Assembly (NCBI RefSeq): GCF_000938305.1
Contig: NZ_JYMT01000020.1
Location: 96,731-160,730, forward strand
DNA from: Bradyrhizobium sp. LTSP885
Lineage (GTDB): Bacteria > Pseudomonadota > Alphaproteobacteria > Rhizobiales > Xanthobacteraceae
DNA length: 64,000 nucleotides
Direction: 5' to 3'
The notes under the pieces were generated by a model that was not told where the DNA came from, ran no database searches, and was given only the letters and a program-made list of their open reading frames with translations. Position 1 is the stretch's first letter, and every line of letters begins with the position of its first letter. The translations under genes were made by a program, and so were the position numbers. Below are positions 36,992 to 45,033 of the stretch, piece after piece.

Positions 36992-37572
36992 GGCTGTGCT
37001 CCAGTCGGCGCGCTGGTGCCGATCGGGGGGATCGCAAGGTCCTCGTCGGGCGGCTCGGGATGGTCAAAGCCGTTGCGGATACCGTTGACGAGCTGCTCGA
37101 TCGTGAACAGGCCGATCAGGATGCCGGACAGGGGAATGATCACGTACAGCGAAGCGATCGGCGTACCCGACGGCAGCCGGAAACTGCCGAAGCCACGGAG
37201 GTAGTTCAGATAGCCATACCAGACCAGGCAGAATGCAACGCCCAACACCACCAGGCGAATGACGATCTCGATGATCAAGCGCGGCGTGCCGTGCATCGCG
37301 TCCGAGATGGCGGTGAGATAGAGGTGATCATTGCGTCGCGTCGCGGCCGCTGCACCGATGAAAATCGCATAGATGAACAGCGTCGAGGTGACTTCCTGCA
37401 GCCACAGCCAGGGATGGCCGATGGTGCGGGTGATGATGTCGGCGGTGACAGACAACGAAAAGCCGCAGCAGAGCAGGCCACACAGCACCATCAAGCCGAG
37501 TTCGAGCCTGTCCAGCGCCAGCCATTTCAGATGCCGCTGCCGCTGCAGCACCAGTTTGTCGGCGATGGCCAT
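36988..37572 (-). CDS. dctQ: TRAP transporter small permease (DctQ)
   Basis: A 194-residue protein with four TM helices, typical of DctQ: SVTADIITRTIGHPWLWLQEVTSTLFIYAIFIGAAAATRRNDHLYLTAI holds the conserved region. GGAG lies 7 bases before ATG 37572. It is cotranscribed with DctP upstream (51-base gap to its stop) and overlaps DctM downstream. Confidence 0.9.
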   Translation of the reverse strand: MAIADKLVLQRQRHLKWLALDRLELGLMVLCGLLCCGFSLSVTADIITRTIGHPWLWLQEVTSTLFIYAIFIGAAAATRRNDHLYLTAISDAMHGTPRLIIEIVIRLVVLGVAFCLVWYGYLNYLRGFGSFRLPSGTPIASLYVIIPLSGILIGLFTIEQLVNGIRNGFDHPEPPDEDLAIPPIGTSAPTGAQP

Positions 37573-37623
37573 CGAATGCTCCGTCGTCCTCGTTGGCCGT
37601 CCCGGCGACGCGTGACGCGAGGC

Positions 37624-38625
37624 TCAGTTGATTGCGCGGATCAGATTCTTGATCTTCTCCGCGTGCGGTCCGAGATCCTTGGCAAGCTTGTCGAGATAGG
37701 GATCGGCGATCGCGATAAAGCTCTTCTTGTCCACGTCATCGACCACCTTGACGCCGAGCGACTTCAGCTTGGTCAGCGCGGTCCGCTCAAGGTCGAACGC
37801 TTTCGCCGGTTCCTTGGCGCTGACCTCGTTGGCGGCCGTCTGCACCCACTGCTTCTGCTCGGCGGAGAGGCTCTGCCAGAGCTTGTCGGAGATAAACACC
37901 AGCGCGTTGTTGGCTTCATGCTCGGTGATGTTCAGCACCGGCGCGACCTCGTAGTGCTTGTTGACGAGGTAGACGTTGATGCTGTTTTCGGCGACGTCGA
38001 CCACGCCGGTTTGCAGCGAGGTGTAGACGCTCCCGAAGGGCATATGAACCGTCTGCGCGCCATAGGCCGGGAACATGGTGTCCTCGGTTGCTGTCGCCTG
38101 CACCCGGACTTTCAGTCCCTTGATGTCGTTGACGTTGTGAATTTCCTTCTTGCTATACATGTGCCGTACGCCCTGCGAGCCGGTCGCGATGAGATGCAGG
38201 CCCTGCGTCGTCTCGTCGATCATTGTCTTGAGCGCTTCGAACACCTTGGGATCGGCCAGTCCGTTGATCACGTGCTTTTCGTCGCGGAACAGGAAATGCA
38301 GCGACATCACGCCGGCCTGCGGCGAGATCGTCGCGGTGTTGGCCGAGGAGATGATCGCGAACTCGACGTCGCCCGACTTCACGAGCTGCAGGACCTGCGA
38401 CTCCTGCCCGAGCTGCGCGCCGGGATATTGATCGATGAGCAGGGTGCCCTTGCTCAATTCCTTGAGCTTCTCGGCGAACAAATCAGCCGCGATCGAATAG
38501 CCGGTGTTGCGCGGCTGGTCGTAGGCGAAGCGGAAGTGCTTGACCTCCTGCGCCGTGACGCTGGCGGACAGCAGCAACGCTGCCGCGGCCATGGCGGCCC
38601 CGATGATCTTTGCTGGAACACCCAT
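37624..38625 (-). CDS. dctP: TRAP transporter substrate-binding protein (DctP)
   Basis: A 333-residue periplasmic solute receptor. A signal peptide (MGVPAKIIGAAMAAAALLLSASVTAQ) precedes the DctP pattern HFRFAYDQPRNTGYSIAADLFAEKLKELSKGTLLIDQYPGAQLGQE. The conserved ligand-arginine segment is in NDIKGLKVRVQATATEDTMF, the usual site that binds a carboxylate. ATG 38625 is chosen over 38661 because GGGGGAG lies 8 bases upstream. A shared motif, ATTGTCAAT, is in the upstream region at 38679-38687. Confidence 0.92.
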   Translation of the reverse strand: MGVPAKIIGAAMAAAALLLSASVTAQEVKHFRFAYDQPRNTGYSIAADLFAEKLKELSKGTLLIDQYPGAQLGQESQVLQLVKSGDVEFAIISSANTATISPQAGVMSLHFLFRDEKHVINGLADPKVFEALKTMIDETTQGLHLIATGSQGVRHMYSKKEIHNVNDIKGLKVRVQATATEDTMFPAYGAQTVHMPFGSVYTSLQTGVVDVAENSINVYLVNKHYEVAPVLNITEHEANNALVFISDKLWQSLSAEQKQWVQTAANEVSAKEPAKAFDLERTALTKLKSLGVKVVDDVDKKSFIAIADPYLDKLAKDLGPHAEKIKNLIRAIN

Positions 38626-38678
38626 CCCAACGCTCCCCCTGTTTTTAATTGCCGCGATCATCCCATCAGTTCTGCGGG

Positions 38679-38687
38679 ATTGTCAAT
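38679..38687. promoter_or_regulatory. ATTGTCAAT motif upstream of dctP
   Basis: The 9-base core ATTGTCAAT lies 54 bases upstream of the dctP start. On the minus strand its TTGACA also resembles a -35 box. The same core (ATTG-N-CAAT) occurs twice in the dehydratase/GntR divergent region (40544-40552 and 40607-40615). A related half-site, ATTATCGACAAT, is at 38741-38752. Confidence 0.5.
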
Positions 38688-38789
38688 AAAACTGGGGAAT
38701 ATGGCTCACAGCGACACTCAAGAGGCGCCGCACAACGAGAATTATCGACAATTTGACGGCCTTGCGGAGCGAAGTCGTCTATTTGCCCT

Positions 38790-40514
38790 TTACTTTCCCT
38801 TGGCGCGCATGAAATCGAAATCGCAGCCTTCGTCGGCCTGCAGGATCGTCTCGTTGAAGAGATGGGCATAGCCGCGCTTCGCCCATTCGGGGGCCCCCGC
38901 CGGCGTCAGCGTCGCGCGACGCTTCTGCAGCTCGGCCTCGTCGACCAGGAGATCGATGCTGCGCTTGGCGACATCGAGCCGGATCATATCGCCGTTCCGC
39001 ACCAGCGCCAGCGGACCGCCGACGGCGGACTCCGGCGTGATGTGCAGCACGATGGTGCCGAACGCAGTGCCGCTCATCCGCGCGTCCGAGATCCGGACCA
39101 TGTCCTTGACGCCGGTGCGCGCAAGCTTCTTCGGGATCGGCAGATAGCCAGCCTCCGGCATGCCGGGCGCGCCCTTCGGGCCGGCATTGCGCAGCACGAG
39201 CACGTCGTCGGCCGTGACCTCCAGCGCGGGATCATCGACCCGCAGCGTCATGTCCTCGACGGAGTCGAACACCACCGCCCGGCCGGTATGTTGCAGCAGC
39301 CTCTCGCTCGCCGCCGAGTGCTTGATCACGGCCCCGCGCGGCGCGAGATTGCCGTGAAGGATCGCCATCGCGCCTTCCGCCTTGATCGGGTTCGCCGTGG
39401 AACGGATCGCATTCTGTCCCGGCACCTCCTCCGCGCCGGCAACAACCTCGCGCAGGGTCTGGCCGGTGATGGTCTTCGCGTCGAGATCGAGCAGGCCGCC
39501 GAGCTGCGCCATCAGCTTCGGCACGCCGCCGGCATGATGGAAATGCTCCATGTAGTGTTCGCCCGACGGCTTCAGGTCGATCAGCACCGGCACCTCGCGG
39601 CCAAGCTTGTCGAACGCCTCGAGATCAATCTTGTACGATGTGCGATTGGCGATCGCGGTGAGATGAATGAGCCCGTTGGTGGAGCCGCCGATCGCCTGCA
39701 TGACGACCTGAGCGTTGCGGAACGATGCCGGCGTCAGGATTTCGCTCGGCTTCGGTCCCTTGGTTTTGGCCATCGCGGCGGCGACGCGGCCACTTGCTTC
39801 CGCCAGGCGAAAGCGTTCGGCATGGGGCGCGGGGATCGTCGCGCTCATCGGCAGCGACAAGCCCAGCGCCTCGGTGACGCAGGCCATGGTGGAGGCCGTG
39901 CCCATCACCATGCAGGTGCCGACCGACGGCGCGAGACGGCCGTTCACCGCCTCGATCTCGACGTCGTCGATCTCGCCCGCGCGATATTTGCCCCACAGCC
40001 GGCGGCAATCGGTGCAGGCGCCGAGCACCTCGCCCTTGTGATGGCCGACCACCATCGGCCCGACCGGAATCACAACGGTCGGCAGATCGGCGCTCACGGC
40101 GGCCATGATCTGCGCCGGCAAGGTCTTGTCGCAGCCGCCGATCACGATCACCGAATCCATCGGCTGGGCGCGGATCATCTCCTCGGTGTCCATCGCCATC
40201 AGATTGCGCAGATACATCGAGGTTGGATGCGCAAAGCTCTCGGCGATCGAAATGGTCGGGAATACGAACGGCATCGCGCCCGACAGCATCACGCCGCGCT
40301 TCACCGCCTCGATGATTTGCGGGACGTTGCCGTGGCACGGATTGTAGTCGCTGTAGGTGTTGGTGATGCCGACGATCGGGCGATTGAGCGCATCGTCCGA
40401 ATAGCCCATCGCCTTGATGAAGGCCTTGCGCAGGAACAGCGAGAAGCCGGCGTCACCATAGCTCGTCAGTCCCTTGCGAAGTCCGTCAGCCATTTTCTTG
40501 TTCCCTGTCGTCAT
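38790..40514 (-). CDS. IlvD/Edd-family dehydratase (probable sugar-acid dehydratase)
   Basis: A 574-residue iron-sulfur dehydratase. Cluster ligands are in YNPCHGNVPQ (Cys), VIGGCDKTLPAQ (Cys) and GTCMVMGTASTMACVTEALGLSLP (Cys). It opens LRKGLTSYGDAGFSLFLRKAFIKAMGYSDDALNRPIVGI, the form seen in sugar-acid dehydratases such as arabonate/xylonate dehydratases rather than in the valine-pathway IlvD. It would convert an aldonate or aldarate to a 2-keto-3-deoxy product. ATG 40514 is used; ATG 40493 with AGGGAAC upstream is an alternative. It is divergent from the GntR gene and lies 165 bases upstream of dctP on the same strand. Confidence 0.88.
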   Translation of the reverse strand: MTTGNKKMADGLRKGLTSYGDAGFSLFLRKAFIKAMGYSDDALNRPIVGITNTYSDYNPCHGNVPQIIEAVKRGVMLSGAMPFVFPTISIAESFAHPTSMYLRNLMAMDTEEMIRAQPMDSVIVIGGCDKTLPAQIMAAVSADLPTVVIPVGPMVVGHHKGEVLGACTDCRRLWGKYRAGEIDDVEIEAVNGRLAPSVGTCMVMGTASTMACVTEALGLSLPMSATIPAPHAERFRLAEASGRVAAAMAKTKGPKPSEILTPASFRNAQVVMQAIGGSTNGLIHLTAIANRTSYKIDLEAFDKLGREVPVLIDLKPSGEHYMEHFHHAGGVPKLMAQLGGLLDLDAKTITGQTLREVVAGAEEVPGQNAIRSTANPIKAEGAMAILHGNLAPRGAVIKHSAASERLLQHTGRAVVFDSVEDMTLRVDDPALEVTADDVLVLRNAGPKGAPGMPEAGYLPIPKKLARTGVKDMVRISDARMSGTAFGTIVLHITPESAVGGPLALVRNGDMIRLDVAKRSIDLLVDEAELQKRRATLTPAGAPEWAKRGYAHLFNETILQADEGCDFDFMRAKGK

Positions 40515-40543
40515 TCGCCCGCACTTAAGGAGCGGTCGGAATT

Positions 40544-40615
40544 ATTGTCAATATGGGATAATTCTGGACCAGAAATAATGGTTCCCGCGACCAGATTACC
40601 CCCATTATTGACAAT
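40544..40615. promoter_or_regulatory. Divergent promoter/operator region between dehydratase and GntR genes
   Basis: The 113-base gap between the starts holds TATTGTCAATA (40543-40553, an 11-bp odd palindrome), the perfect 13-bp palindrome TTCTGGACCAGAA (40562-40574), and ATTGACAAT (40607-40615). On the minus strand TTGACA at 40546-40551 with 17-bp spacing to TTAAGT looks like the dehydratase promoter; TTGACA at 40608-40613 on the plus strand is a possible -35 for the GntR gene. The regulator is probably the adjacent GntR protein. Confidence 0.6.
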
Positions 40616-40627
40616 GACCGTTGCGCC

Positions 40628-41356
40628 GTGGTGACGTCAGCCGACAATCCAAAGCGAATGCATATGAAAGTCCAGGCCGCATCACCCGACATCCAGCCCC
40701 CCTCGCGCGAGGAGGAACAGGCCGAAGTGATCCGCCGGCTGGAGGAGGACATCATCTTCGGCCGCTTCGCACCCGGTCTGCGCCTGGTCGAGGACACGCT
40801 GATGCAGCGTTACGTTGCGAGCCGGCATTTCGTGCGCCAGGCCCTGTTCCAGCTCGAGCGCCAGGGCATCGTGCTGCGCGAGAAGAATGTCGGCGCCACG
40901 GTGCGGTTCTATTCCGCCGACGAAGTGCGGCAGATCTACGAGGTCCGCGAGATGCTGACGCGGCAGGCGGCGCTGATGATCGCCCTGCCCGCGCCCGCAG
41001 ACCTGATCGCGCAACTGAGCGAGTTGCAGCGACACTATTGCGCCAGGGCCGATGCGCAGGACATGCGCGGCATCCACGAAACCAACGATGCGTTCCATCT
41101 CGCGCTGTTCTCGGCCTGCGGCAATCCCTATCTGGTCCGTTCGCTGCAGGACTACATGAACCTGACACTGCCGATGCGTGCGAAAAACCTCGCCGACAAC
41201 GAAGGTCTCGCGCTGTCGCGGCGGCAGCACGAATTGATGATCGAACTGCTGAAAGGCCGCGACAGCTGGGCGCTGGCGCAGCTCTGCGTCGATCATATGC
41301 AGTACAGCAAGGCGGATTATCTCGACCGCATTGCTGTGGACGAGACCAAGCGTTAG
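40628..41356 (+). CDS. GntR-family (FadR-type) transcriptional regulator
   Basis: A 242-residue regulator with an N-terminal winged helix (about residues 27-95: IRRLEEDIIFGRFAPGLRLVEDTLMQRYVASRHFVRQALFQLERQGIV, key residues FAPGLRLVE and HFVRQAL) and a C-terminal FCD ligand domain with potential metal-binding His and Asp (HETNDAFHLALF). GTG 40628 opens the frame but lies inside the probable promoter, so ATG 40658 or 40664 is likelier as true start. It should sense a sugar acid and control the dehydratase, TRAP and lactonase genes. Its stop codon lies in the loop of a shared hairpin at 41344-41365. Confidence 0.88.
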   Translation: MVTSADNPKRMHMKVQAASPDIQPPSREEEQAEVIRRLEEDIIFGRFAPGLRLVEDTLMQRYVASRHFVRQALFQLERQGIVLREKNVGATVRFYSADEVRQIYEVREMLTRQAALMIALPAPADLIAQLSELQRHYCARADAQDMRGIHETNDAFHLALFSACGNPYLVRSLQDYMNLTLPMRAKNLADNEGLALSRRQHELMIELLKGRDSWALAQLCVDHMQYSKADYLDRIAVDETKR

Positions 41357-41365
41357 CGCTTGGTC
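41344..41365. terminator. Bidirectional hairpin with both stop codons in the loop
   Basis: GACCAAGCG (41344-41352) and CGCTTGGTC (41357-41365) form a perfect 9-bp stem around TTAG (41353-41356). TAG ends the GntR gene on the plus strand, and the same loop gives TAA for the minus-strand dehydrogenase. As a consequence both proteins end in Thr-Lys-Arg. No T-run follows, so termination may rely on Rho. Confidence 0.6.
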
Positions 41366-42177
41366 CAATCGATAATTGAACTCGTGTCGCCATCGAACTC
41401 CATGCCGCAGAACGCGCCGCCCTGGTAGAAATCGCCGACCGGATCCGGCGGCAGCTTGGCCTGCTCGGCCATGGCGTGCTCGCGAAAATCCTCACTCCGC
41501 CCGGTCGGGCGATAGCCGAGATCGTAGGCGCGGTGATTGTCCCACCAGGACCGCTCATTGTAGGAGGCGCCGTAGAAGATCTCGAAATGGATGTCGGGAT
41601 GCTCGAGCCCGATGCGGCAGAGCTGGACCAGGTCTTCCGGCTTCAGCCAGATCGAGAGCCTACGATGGTCGAGCGGCACCTCGCCGAAATTGCCGATCCG
41701 GATGCAGGTGACCTCGAGCCCGTGCTTGTCGGCATAGAGCGCACCGACCGCCTCGCCAAACACCTTGCTGACACCGTAGCGGCTGTCCGGCCGTGCGGTG
41801 ACGTCGGTGCCGATGTGGTGATGGCGAGGGTAGAAACCGACGGCGTGGTTGGACGAGGCGAAGATCACGCGCTTGACGCCCTGCTTCCGCGCGGCCTCGA
41901 ACAGATTGTAGCCCCCGATGATGTTGGACTGCAGGATCTGGTCCCAGGGTCCTTCGACCGAATAGCCGCCGAAATGCAGGATGCCGTCGACGCCCTCGCA
42001 GATCGCCTCGACCTGCGCGAGATCGGCGAGATCGGCCGCCTTGAAGGTCTCGTCCTTGGCGAGATCGGCCGGCGGCTTGATGTCGCTCAGCACCAGGTCC
42101 GGATAGATTGGCGGCAGCAATGTCCGCAGGCTCGTGCCAATTCCACCCGATGCGCCGGTCATCAATATGCGTGGCAT
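41353..42177 (-). CDS. NAD-dependent epimerase/dehydratase family, uronate dehydrogenase-like
   Basis: A 274-residue extended short-chain dehydrogenase. N-terminal NAD motif is ILMTGASGGIGTSL, the acidic NAD-specificity residue follows in LVLSDIKPP, and the active site is Tyr134-xxx-Lys138 in SRYGVSKVFGEAVG, preceded by the FASSNHAVGFY segment typical of uronate dehydrogenase (Udh). Udh oxidises D-galacturonate or D-glucuronate to the aldarolactone. ATG 42177 is chosen over 42258 because AGGGACGG lies just upstream. It is divergent from the lactonase gene and its 3' end overlaps the GntR gene by 4 bases. Confidence 0.85.
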   Translation of the reverse strand: MPRILMTGASGGIGTSLRTLLPPIYPDLVLSDIKPPADLAKDETFKAADLADLAQVEAICEGVDGILHFGGYSVEGPWDQILQSNIIGGYNLFEAARKQGVKRVIFASSNHAVGFYPRHHHIGTDVTARPDSRYGVSKVFGEAVGALYADKHGLEVTCIRIGNFGEVPLDHRRLSIWLKPEDLVQLCRIGLEHPDIHFEIFYGASYNERSWWDNHRAYDLGYRPTGRSEDFREHAMAEQAKLPPDPVGDFYQGGAFCGMEFDGDTSSIIDWTKR

Positions 42178-42290
42178 TCCGTCCCTCGTCTGTCCTGTTT
42201 GCCCAAGGGAATCATTGGGCTGAATTGCGGTCGCAGGCTGACAATGATAGCAAACCAACTGCTAGGGAAACACAACAACGAGAACAGCAA

Positions 42291-43253
42291 ATGTCCGATG
42301 CCCATTCCGCCGGCTGGCGTCCCGCGACTTTTTATCCCGATCCCGCGATCCATGCGCTCGACCCGCGCTTCGAGAAATACTGGCTGAAGCTCTCCGCGGT
42401 GGAGCGGCTGACCACCGGCCTGCGCTGGGCCGAAGGCCCGGTGTGGTTCGGCGACGGGCGCTATCTGCTCTGCAGCGACATCCCGAACCAGCGCATCCTC
42501 AAATGGGAGGAAGAGACCGGCGCGGTCAGCATCTTCCGCAAGCCCTCCAACTTCGCCAACGGCAACACCCGCGATCGCCAGGGCCGGCTGGTCACCTGCG
42601 AACACGGCGGCCGGCGCGTGGTGCGCACCGAATATGACGGATCCATTACGGTACTGATCGACGCCTTCGACGGCAAGCGGCTGAATTCGCCCAACGACGT
42701 CGTGGTGAAATCCGACGGCTCGATCTGGTTCAGCGATCCCACCTTCGGCCTGCTCGGCAATTACGAGGGCTACAAGGTCGAGTCCGAGATCGACCCGAAT
42801 GTCTACCGGCTCGATCCGGCAACCGGCAAGGCCACCATCGTCGCCGAAGGCGTGCTGGGACCGAACGGGCTGTGCTTCTCGCCGGACGAGAAGATCCTTT
42901 ACGTGGTGGAATCCCGCGGCGAGCCGACCCGCAAGATTCTTGCTTACGACGTCTCCCCGGACGGCACCAAAATTTCCAACAAGCGCGTGTTCATCGATGC
43001 CGGGCCCGGCACGCCCGACGGCATGCGCTGCGACATCGACGGCAATCTGTGGTGCGGCTGGGGCATGGGCGATCCCGAGCTCGACGGCGTCGTCGTGTTC
43101 GCGCCCGACGGCGTCATGATCGGCCGCATTGCGCTGCCCGAGCGCTGCGCCAACCTTTGCTTCGGCGGCCTGAAGCGCAACCGCCTGTTCATGGCGGCGA
43201 GCCAGTCGATCTATGCGCTCTATGTCAACACCCAAGGCGCGCTCGGCGGTTAG
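42291..43253 (+). CDS. SMP-30/gluconolactonase family protein
   Basis: A 320-residue six-bladed beta-propeller lactonase. The metal-binding residues expected are Glu in LRWAEGPVWF, Asn in NSPNDVVV and Asp in TPDGMRCDIDG, matching the SMP-30 pattern (Glu, Asn, Asp). It would hydrolyse the lactone produced by the adjacent dehydrogenase. ATG 42291 is used; the longer open frame from 42108 overlaps the divergent gene and is not supported. A TGACAAT half-site (42239-42245) lies in the divergent promoter region. Confidence 0.88.
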   Translation: MSDAHSAGWRPATFYPDPAIHALDPRFEKYWLKLSAVERLTTGLRWAEGPVWFGDGRYLLCSDIPNQRILKWEEETGAVSIFRKPSNFANGNTRDRQGRLVTCEHGGRRVVRTEYDGSITVLIDAFDGKRLNSPNDVVVKSDGSIWFSDPTFGLLGNYEGYKVESEIDPNVYRLDPATGKATIVAEGVLGPNGLCFSPDEKILYVVESRGEPTRKILAYDVSPDGTKISNKRVFIDAGPGTPDGMRCDIDGNLWCGWGMGDPELDGVVVFAPDGVMIGRIALPERCANLCFGGLKRNRLFMAASQSIYALYVNTQGALGG

Positions 43254-43259
43254 AAACGA

Positions 43260-43293
43260 GCGACGCCGGAGCGATCTCTCGCTCCGGCGTCGC
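43260..43293. terminator. Strong bidirectional hairpin between lactonase and aldehyde dehydrogenase genes
   Basis: A perfect 15-bp stem GCGACGCCGGAGCGA / TCGCTCCGGCGTCGC with a TCTC loop lies between two convergent genes, 7 bases after the lactonase stop and 18 bases before the dehydrogenase stop. Only a short T-run follows, but the stem is very stable. Confidence 0.75.
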
Positions 43294-43310
43294 ATTTGCG
43301 TCACGAAACC

Positions 43311-44744
43311 TTACGCCGCGTTGTAGCCCGCGACGGCCTTGGCTTCGAGATACTCTTCCAGACCGTAGCGGCCCCACTCGCGGCCGTTGCCGGACTGCTT
43401 GTAGCCGCCGAACGGAGCGGAGCGCTCGTTCGGGACGCCCTGCAGGTTGACGTTGCCGGCGCGGATCTGGCGGCCGACGCGGCGCGCGGTTTCCACGGTG
43501 TCGGCGGAGACGTAACCGGCGAGACCATAGGGCGTGTCGTTGGCGATCTTGACGGCTTCGGCTTCGTCCTTGGCGCCGAGGATCGTCAGCACCGGTCCGA
43601 AGATTTCTTCGCGGGCGATCGTCATGTCGTTGGTGACGTCAGCGAAGATGGTCGGACGGACATAGAAGCCCTTGTTGACGCCCTCGGGCAGACCCGTTCC
43701 GCCGGCAACGAGGGTTGCGCCCTCGTCGATGCCCTTCTGGATCAGCGCCTGGATCTTGTCCCACTGGCCGCGGTTGACGACCGGACCGATGGTGGTGCCA
43801 TCGCCACGCGGGTCGCCCGCCTTGGTCTTGTCGGCGACGCCCTTGGCGATCGCGGCCACTTCCTTCATCTTGGAGAGCGGCACGATCATGCGCGACGGCG
43901 CGTTGCAGGACTGGCCCGAGTTGTTGAACATGTGCATCACGCCGCCGGTCACCGCCTTGGCAAGATCGGCGCCGTCGAGGATCACGTTCGGCGATTTGCC
44001 GCCGAGTTCCTGGCTGACGCGTTTCACGGTCGGAGCCGCGCGCTTGGCGACGTCGACGCCGGCGCGGGTCGAGCCGGTGAACGAGATCATGTCGATGTCC
44101 GGGTGCTCGCTCATCGCAGCACCGACCTCCGGGCCAAGACCGTTGAGCAGGTTGAACACGCCCTTCGGCACGCCGGCTTCGTGAAGGATTTCGGCGAAGA
44201 TCAGCGCCGAGGTCGGGGTGAACTCCGAAGGCTTCAGGATCATGGTGCAGCCGGCGGCGAGCGCGGGCGCGACCTTGCAGGCGATCTGGTTGAGCGGCCA
44301 GTTCCAGGGGGTGATCATGCCGATCACGCCGACCGGCTCGCGCACGATCACGGCGGTGCCCATGGTCTCCTCGAACTCGTACTTCTTGAGCACGTCGAGG
44401 GTGTTCATGAGGTGGCCGAGGCCGGCGCCGGCCTGCAGCTTCTCAGCCATCGGCAGCGGAGCACCCATCTCGTCGGAGACGGCGGCACCGATCTCCTTCA
44501 TGCGGCCCTTGTAGATCTCGATGACCTTGCTGAGCAGCGCGACGCGCTCCTCGCGGCTGGTCTGGGAAAATGTCACGAACGCGCGCTTGGCGGCGGCGAC
44601 TGCCTTGTCGACATCGGCTTTGGAGCCGAGCGCAACCTCATACATCGCTTCTTCGGTCGCCGGGTTGACGACGGGGGTGGACTTGCCTTTGACGACGGGG
44701 TCGACCCAGGCGCCGTCGATGTAGAATTGCATACGATTGACCAT
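43311..44744 (-). CDS. Aldehyde dehydrogenase family protein
   Basis: A 477-residue NAD(P)-dependent aldehyde dehydrogenase. It has the Rossmann-type segment ITPWNWPLNQIACKVAPALAAGCTMILKPSEFTP, the catalytic Glu region in VSQELGGKSPNVIL and the catalytic Cys in NNSGQSCNAPSRM, and it ends with the PFGGYKQSGNGRE motif. ATG 44744 is chosen over an upstream frame from 45110, which runs through an intergenic repeat. In the context of the sugar-acid cluster it could oxidise a semialdehyde of that pathway, but the substrate is not determined; the convergent arrangement gives it its own promoter. Confidence 0.9.
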   Translation of the reverse strand: MVNRMQFYIDGAWVDPVVKGKSTPVVNPATEEAMYEVALGSKADVDKAVAAAKRAFVTFSQTSREERVALLSKVIEIYKGRMKEIGAAVSDEMGAPLPMAEKLQAGAGLGHLMNTLDVLKKYEFEETMGTAVIVREPVGVIGMITPWNWPLNQIACKVAPALAAGCTMILKPSEFTPTSALIFAEILHEAGVPKGVFNLLNGLGPEVGAAMSEHPDIDMISFTGSTRAGVDVAKRAAPTVKRVSQELGGKSPNVILDGADLAKAVTGGVMHMFNNSGQSCNAPSRMIVPLSKMKEVAAIAKGVADKTKAGDPRGDGTTIGPVVNRGQWDKIQALIQKGIDEGATLVAGGTGLPEGVNKGFYVRPTIFADVTNDMTIAREEIFGPVLTILGAKDEAEAVKIANDTPYGLAGYVSADTVETARRVGRQIRAGNVNLQGVPNERSAPFGGYKQSGNGREWGRYGLEEYLEAKAVAGYNAA

Positions 44745-44909
44745 CGGAAACCTCTTGTAGGGGGCGTATGGAGTGGGGGAACGGAAGCGTTCGGCAGGCA
44801 TCCTTGCACGAAAGCAGGGCGAATTGAACCCGCCATATGCGGGGCGCGGCGCTGCACGCGCCCACCGCATATAAGGTTGCCGCCCGAGGAGTGGCAAGAC
44901 TGCTTCCCC

Positions 44910-45016
44910 CGTCATTCCGGGGCGCGACGAAGTCGCGAGCCCGGAATCCATCTCACCACCATTTGCGCGGCCCGATGGATTCCGGGCTCGTCGCTTCGCT
45001 CCGCCCCGGAATGACG
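44910..45016. repeat. Palindromic intergenic repeat (family 3)
   Basis: CGTCATTCCGGGGCGCGACG... and its inverted partner ...CGGAATGACG enclose GGAATCCAT and ATGGATTCC, so the unit folds as a long hairpin. A second copy is at 50600-50682. It lies between the MdeB-like gene and the aldehyde dehydrogenase gene. Confidence 0.8.
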
Positions 45017-45033
45017 AGGGCGGAATGACATTC

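Noticed and set aside
37060..38871. A 603-residue plus-strand frame opposite the TRAP genes
   Set aside because: It spans three genes and the gaps between them on the opposite strand; no motif supports it.
38862..40634. A 590-residue plus-strand frame opposite the dehydratase gene
   Set aside because: A shadow of the IlvD/Edd gene; composition is that of a GC-rich antisense frame and it has no recognisable domain.
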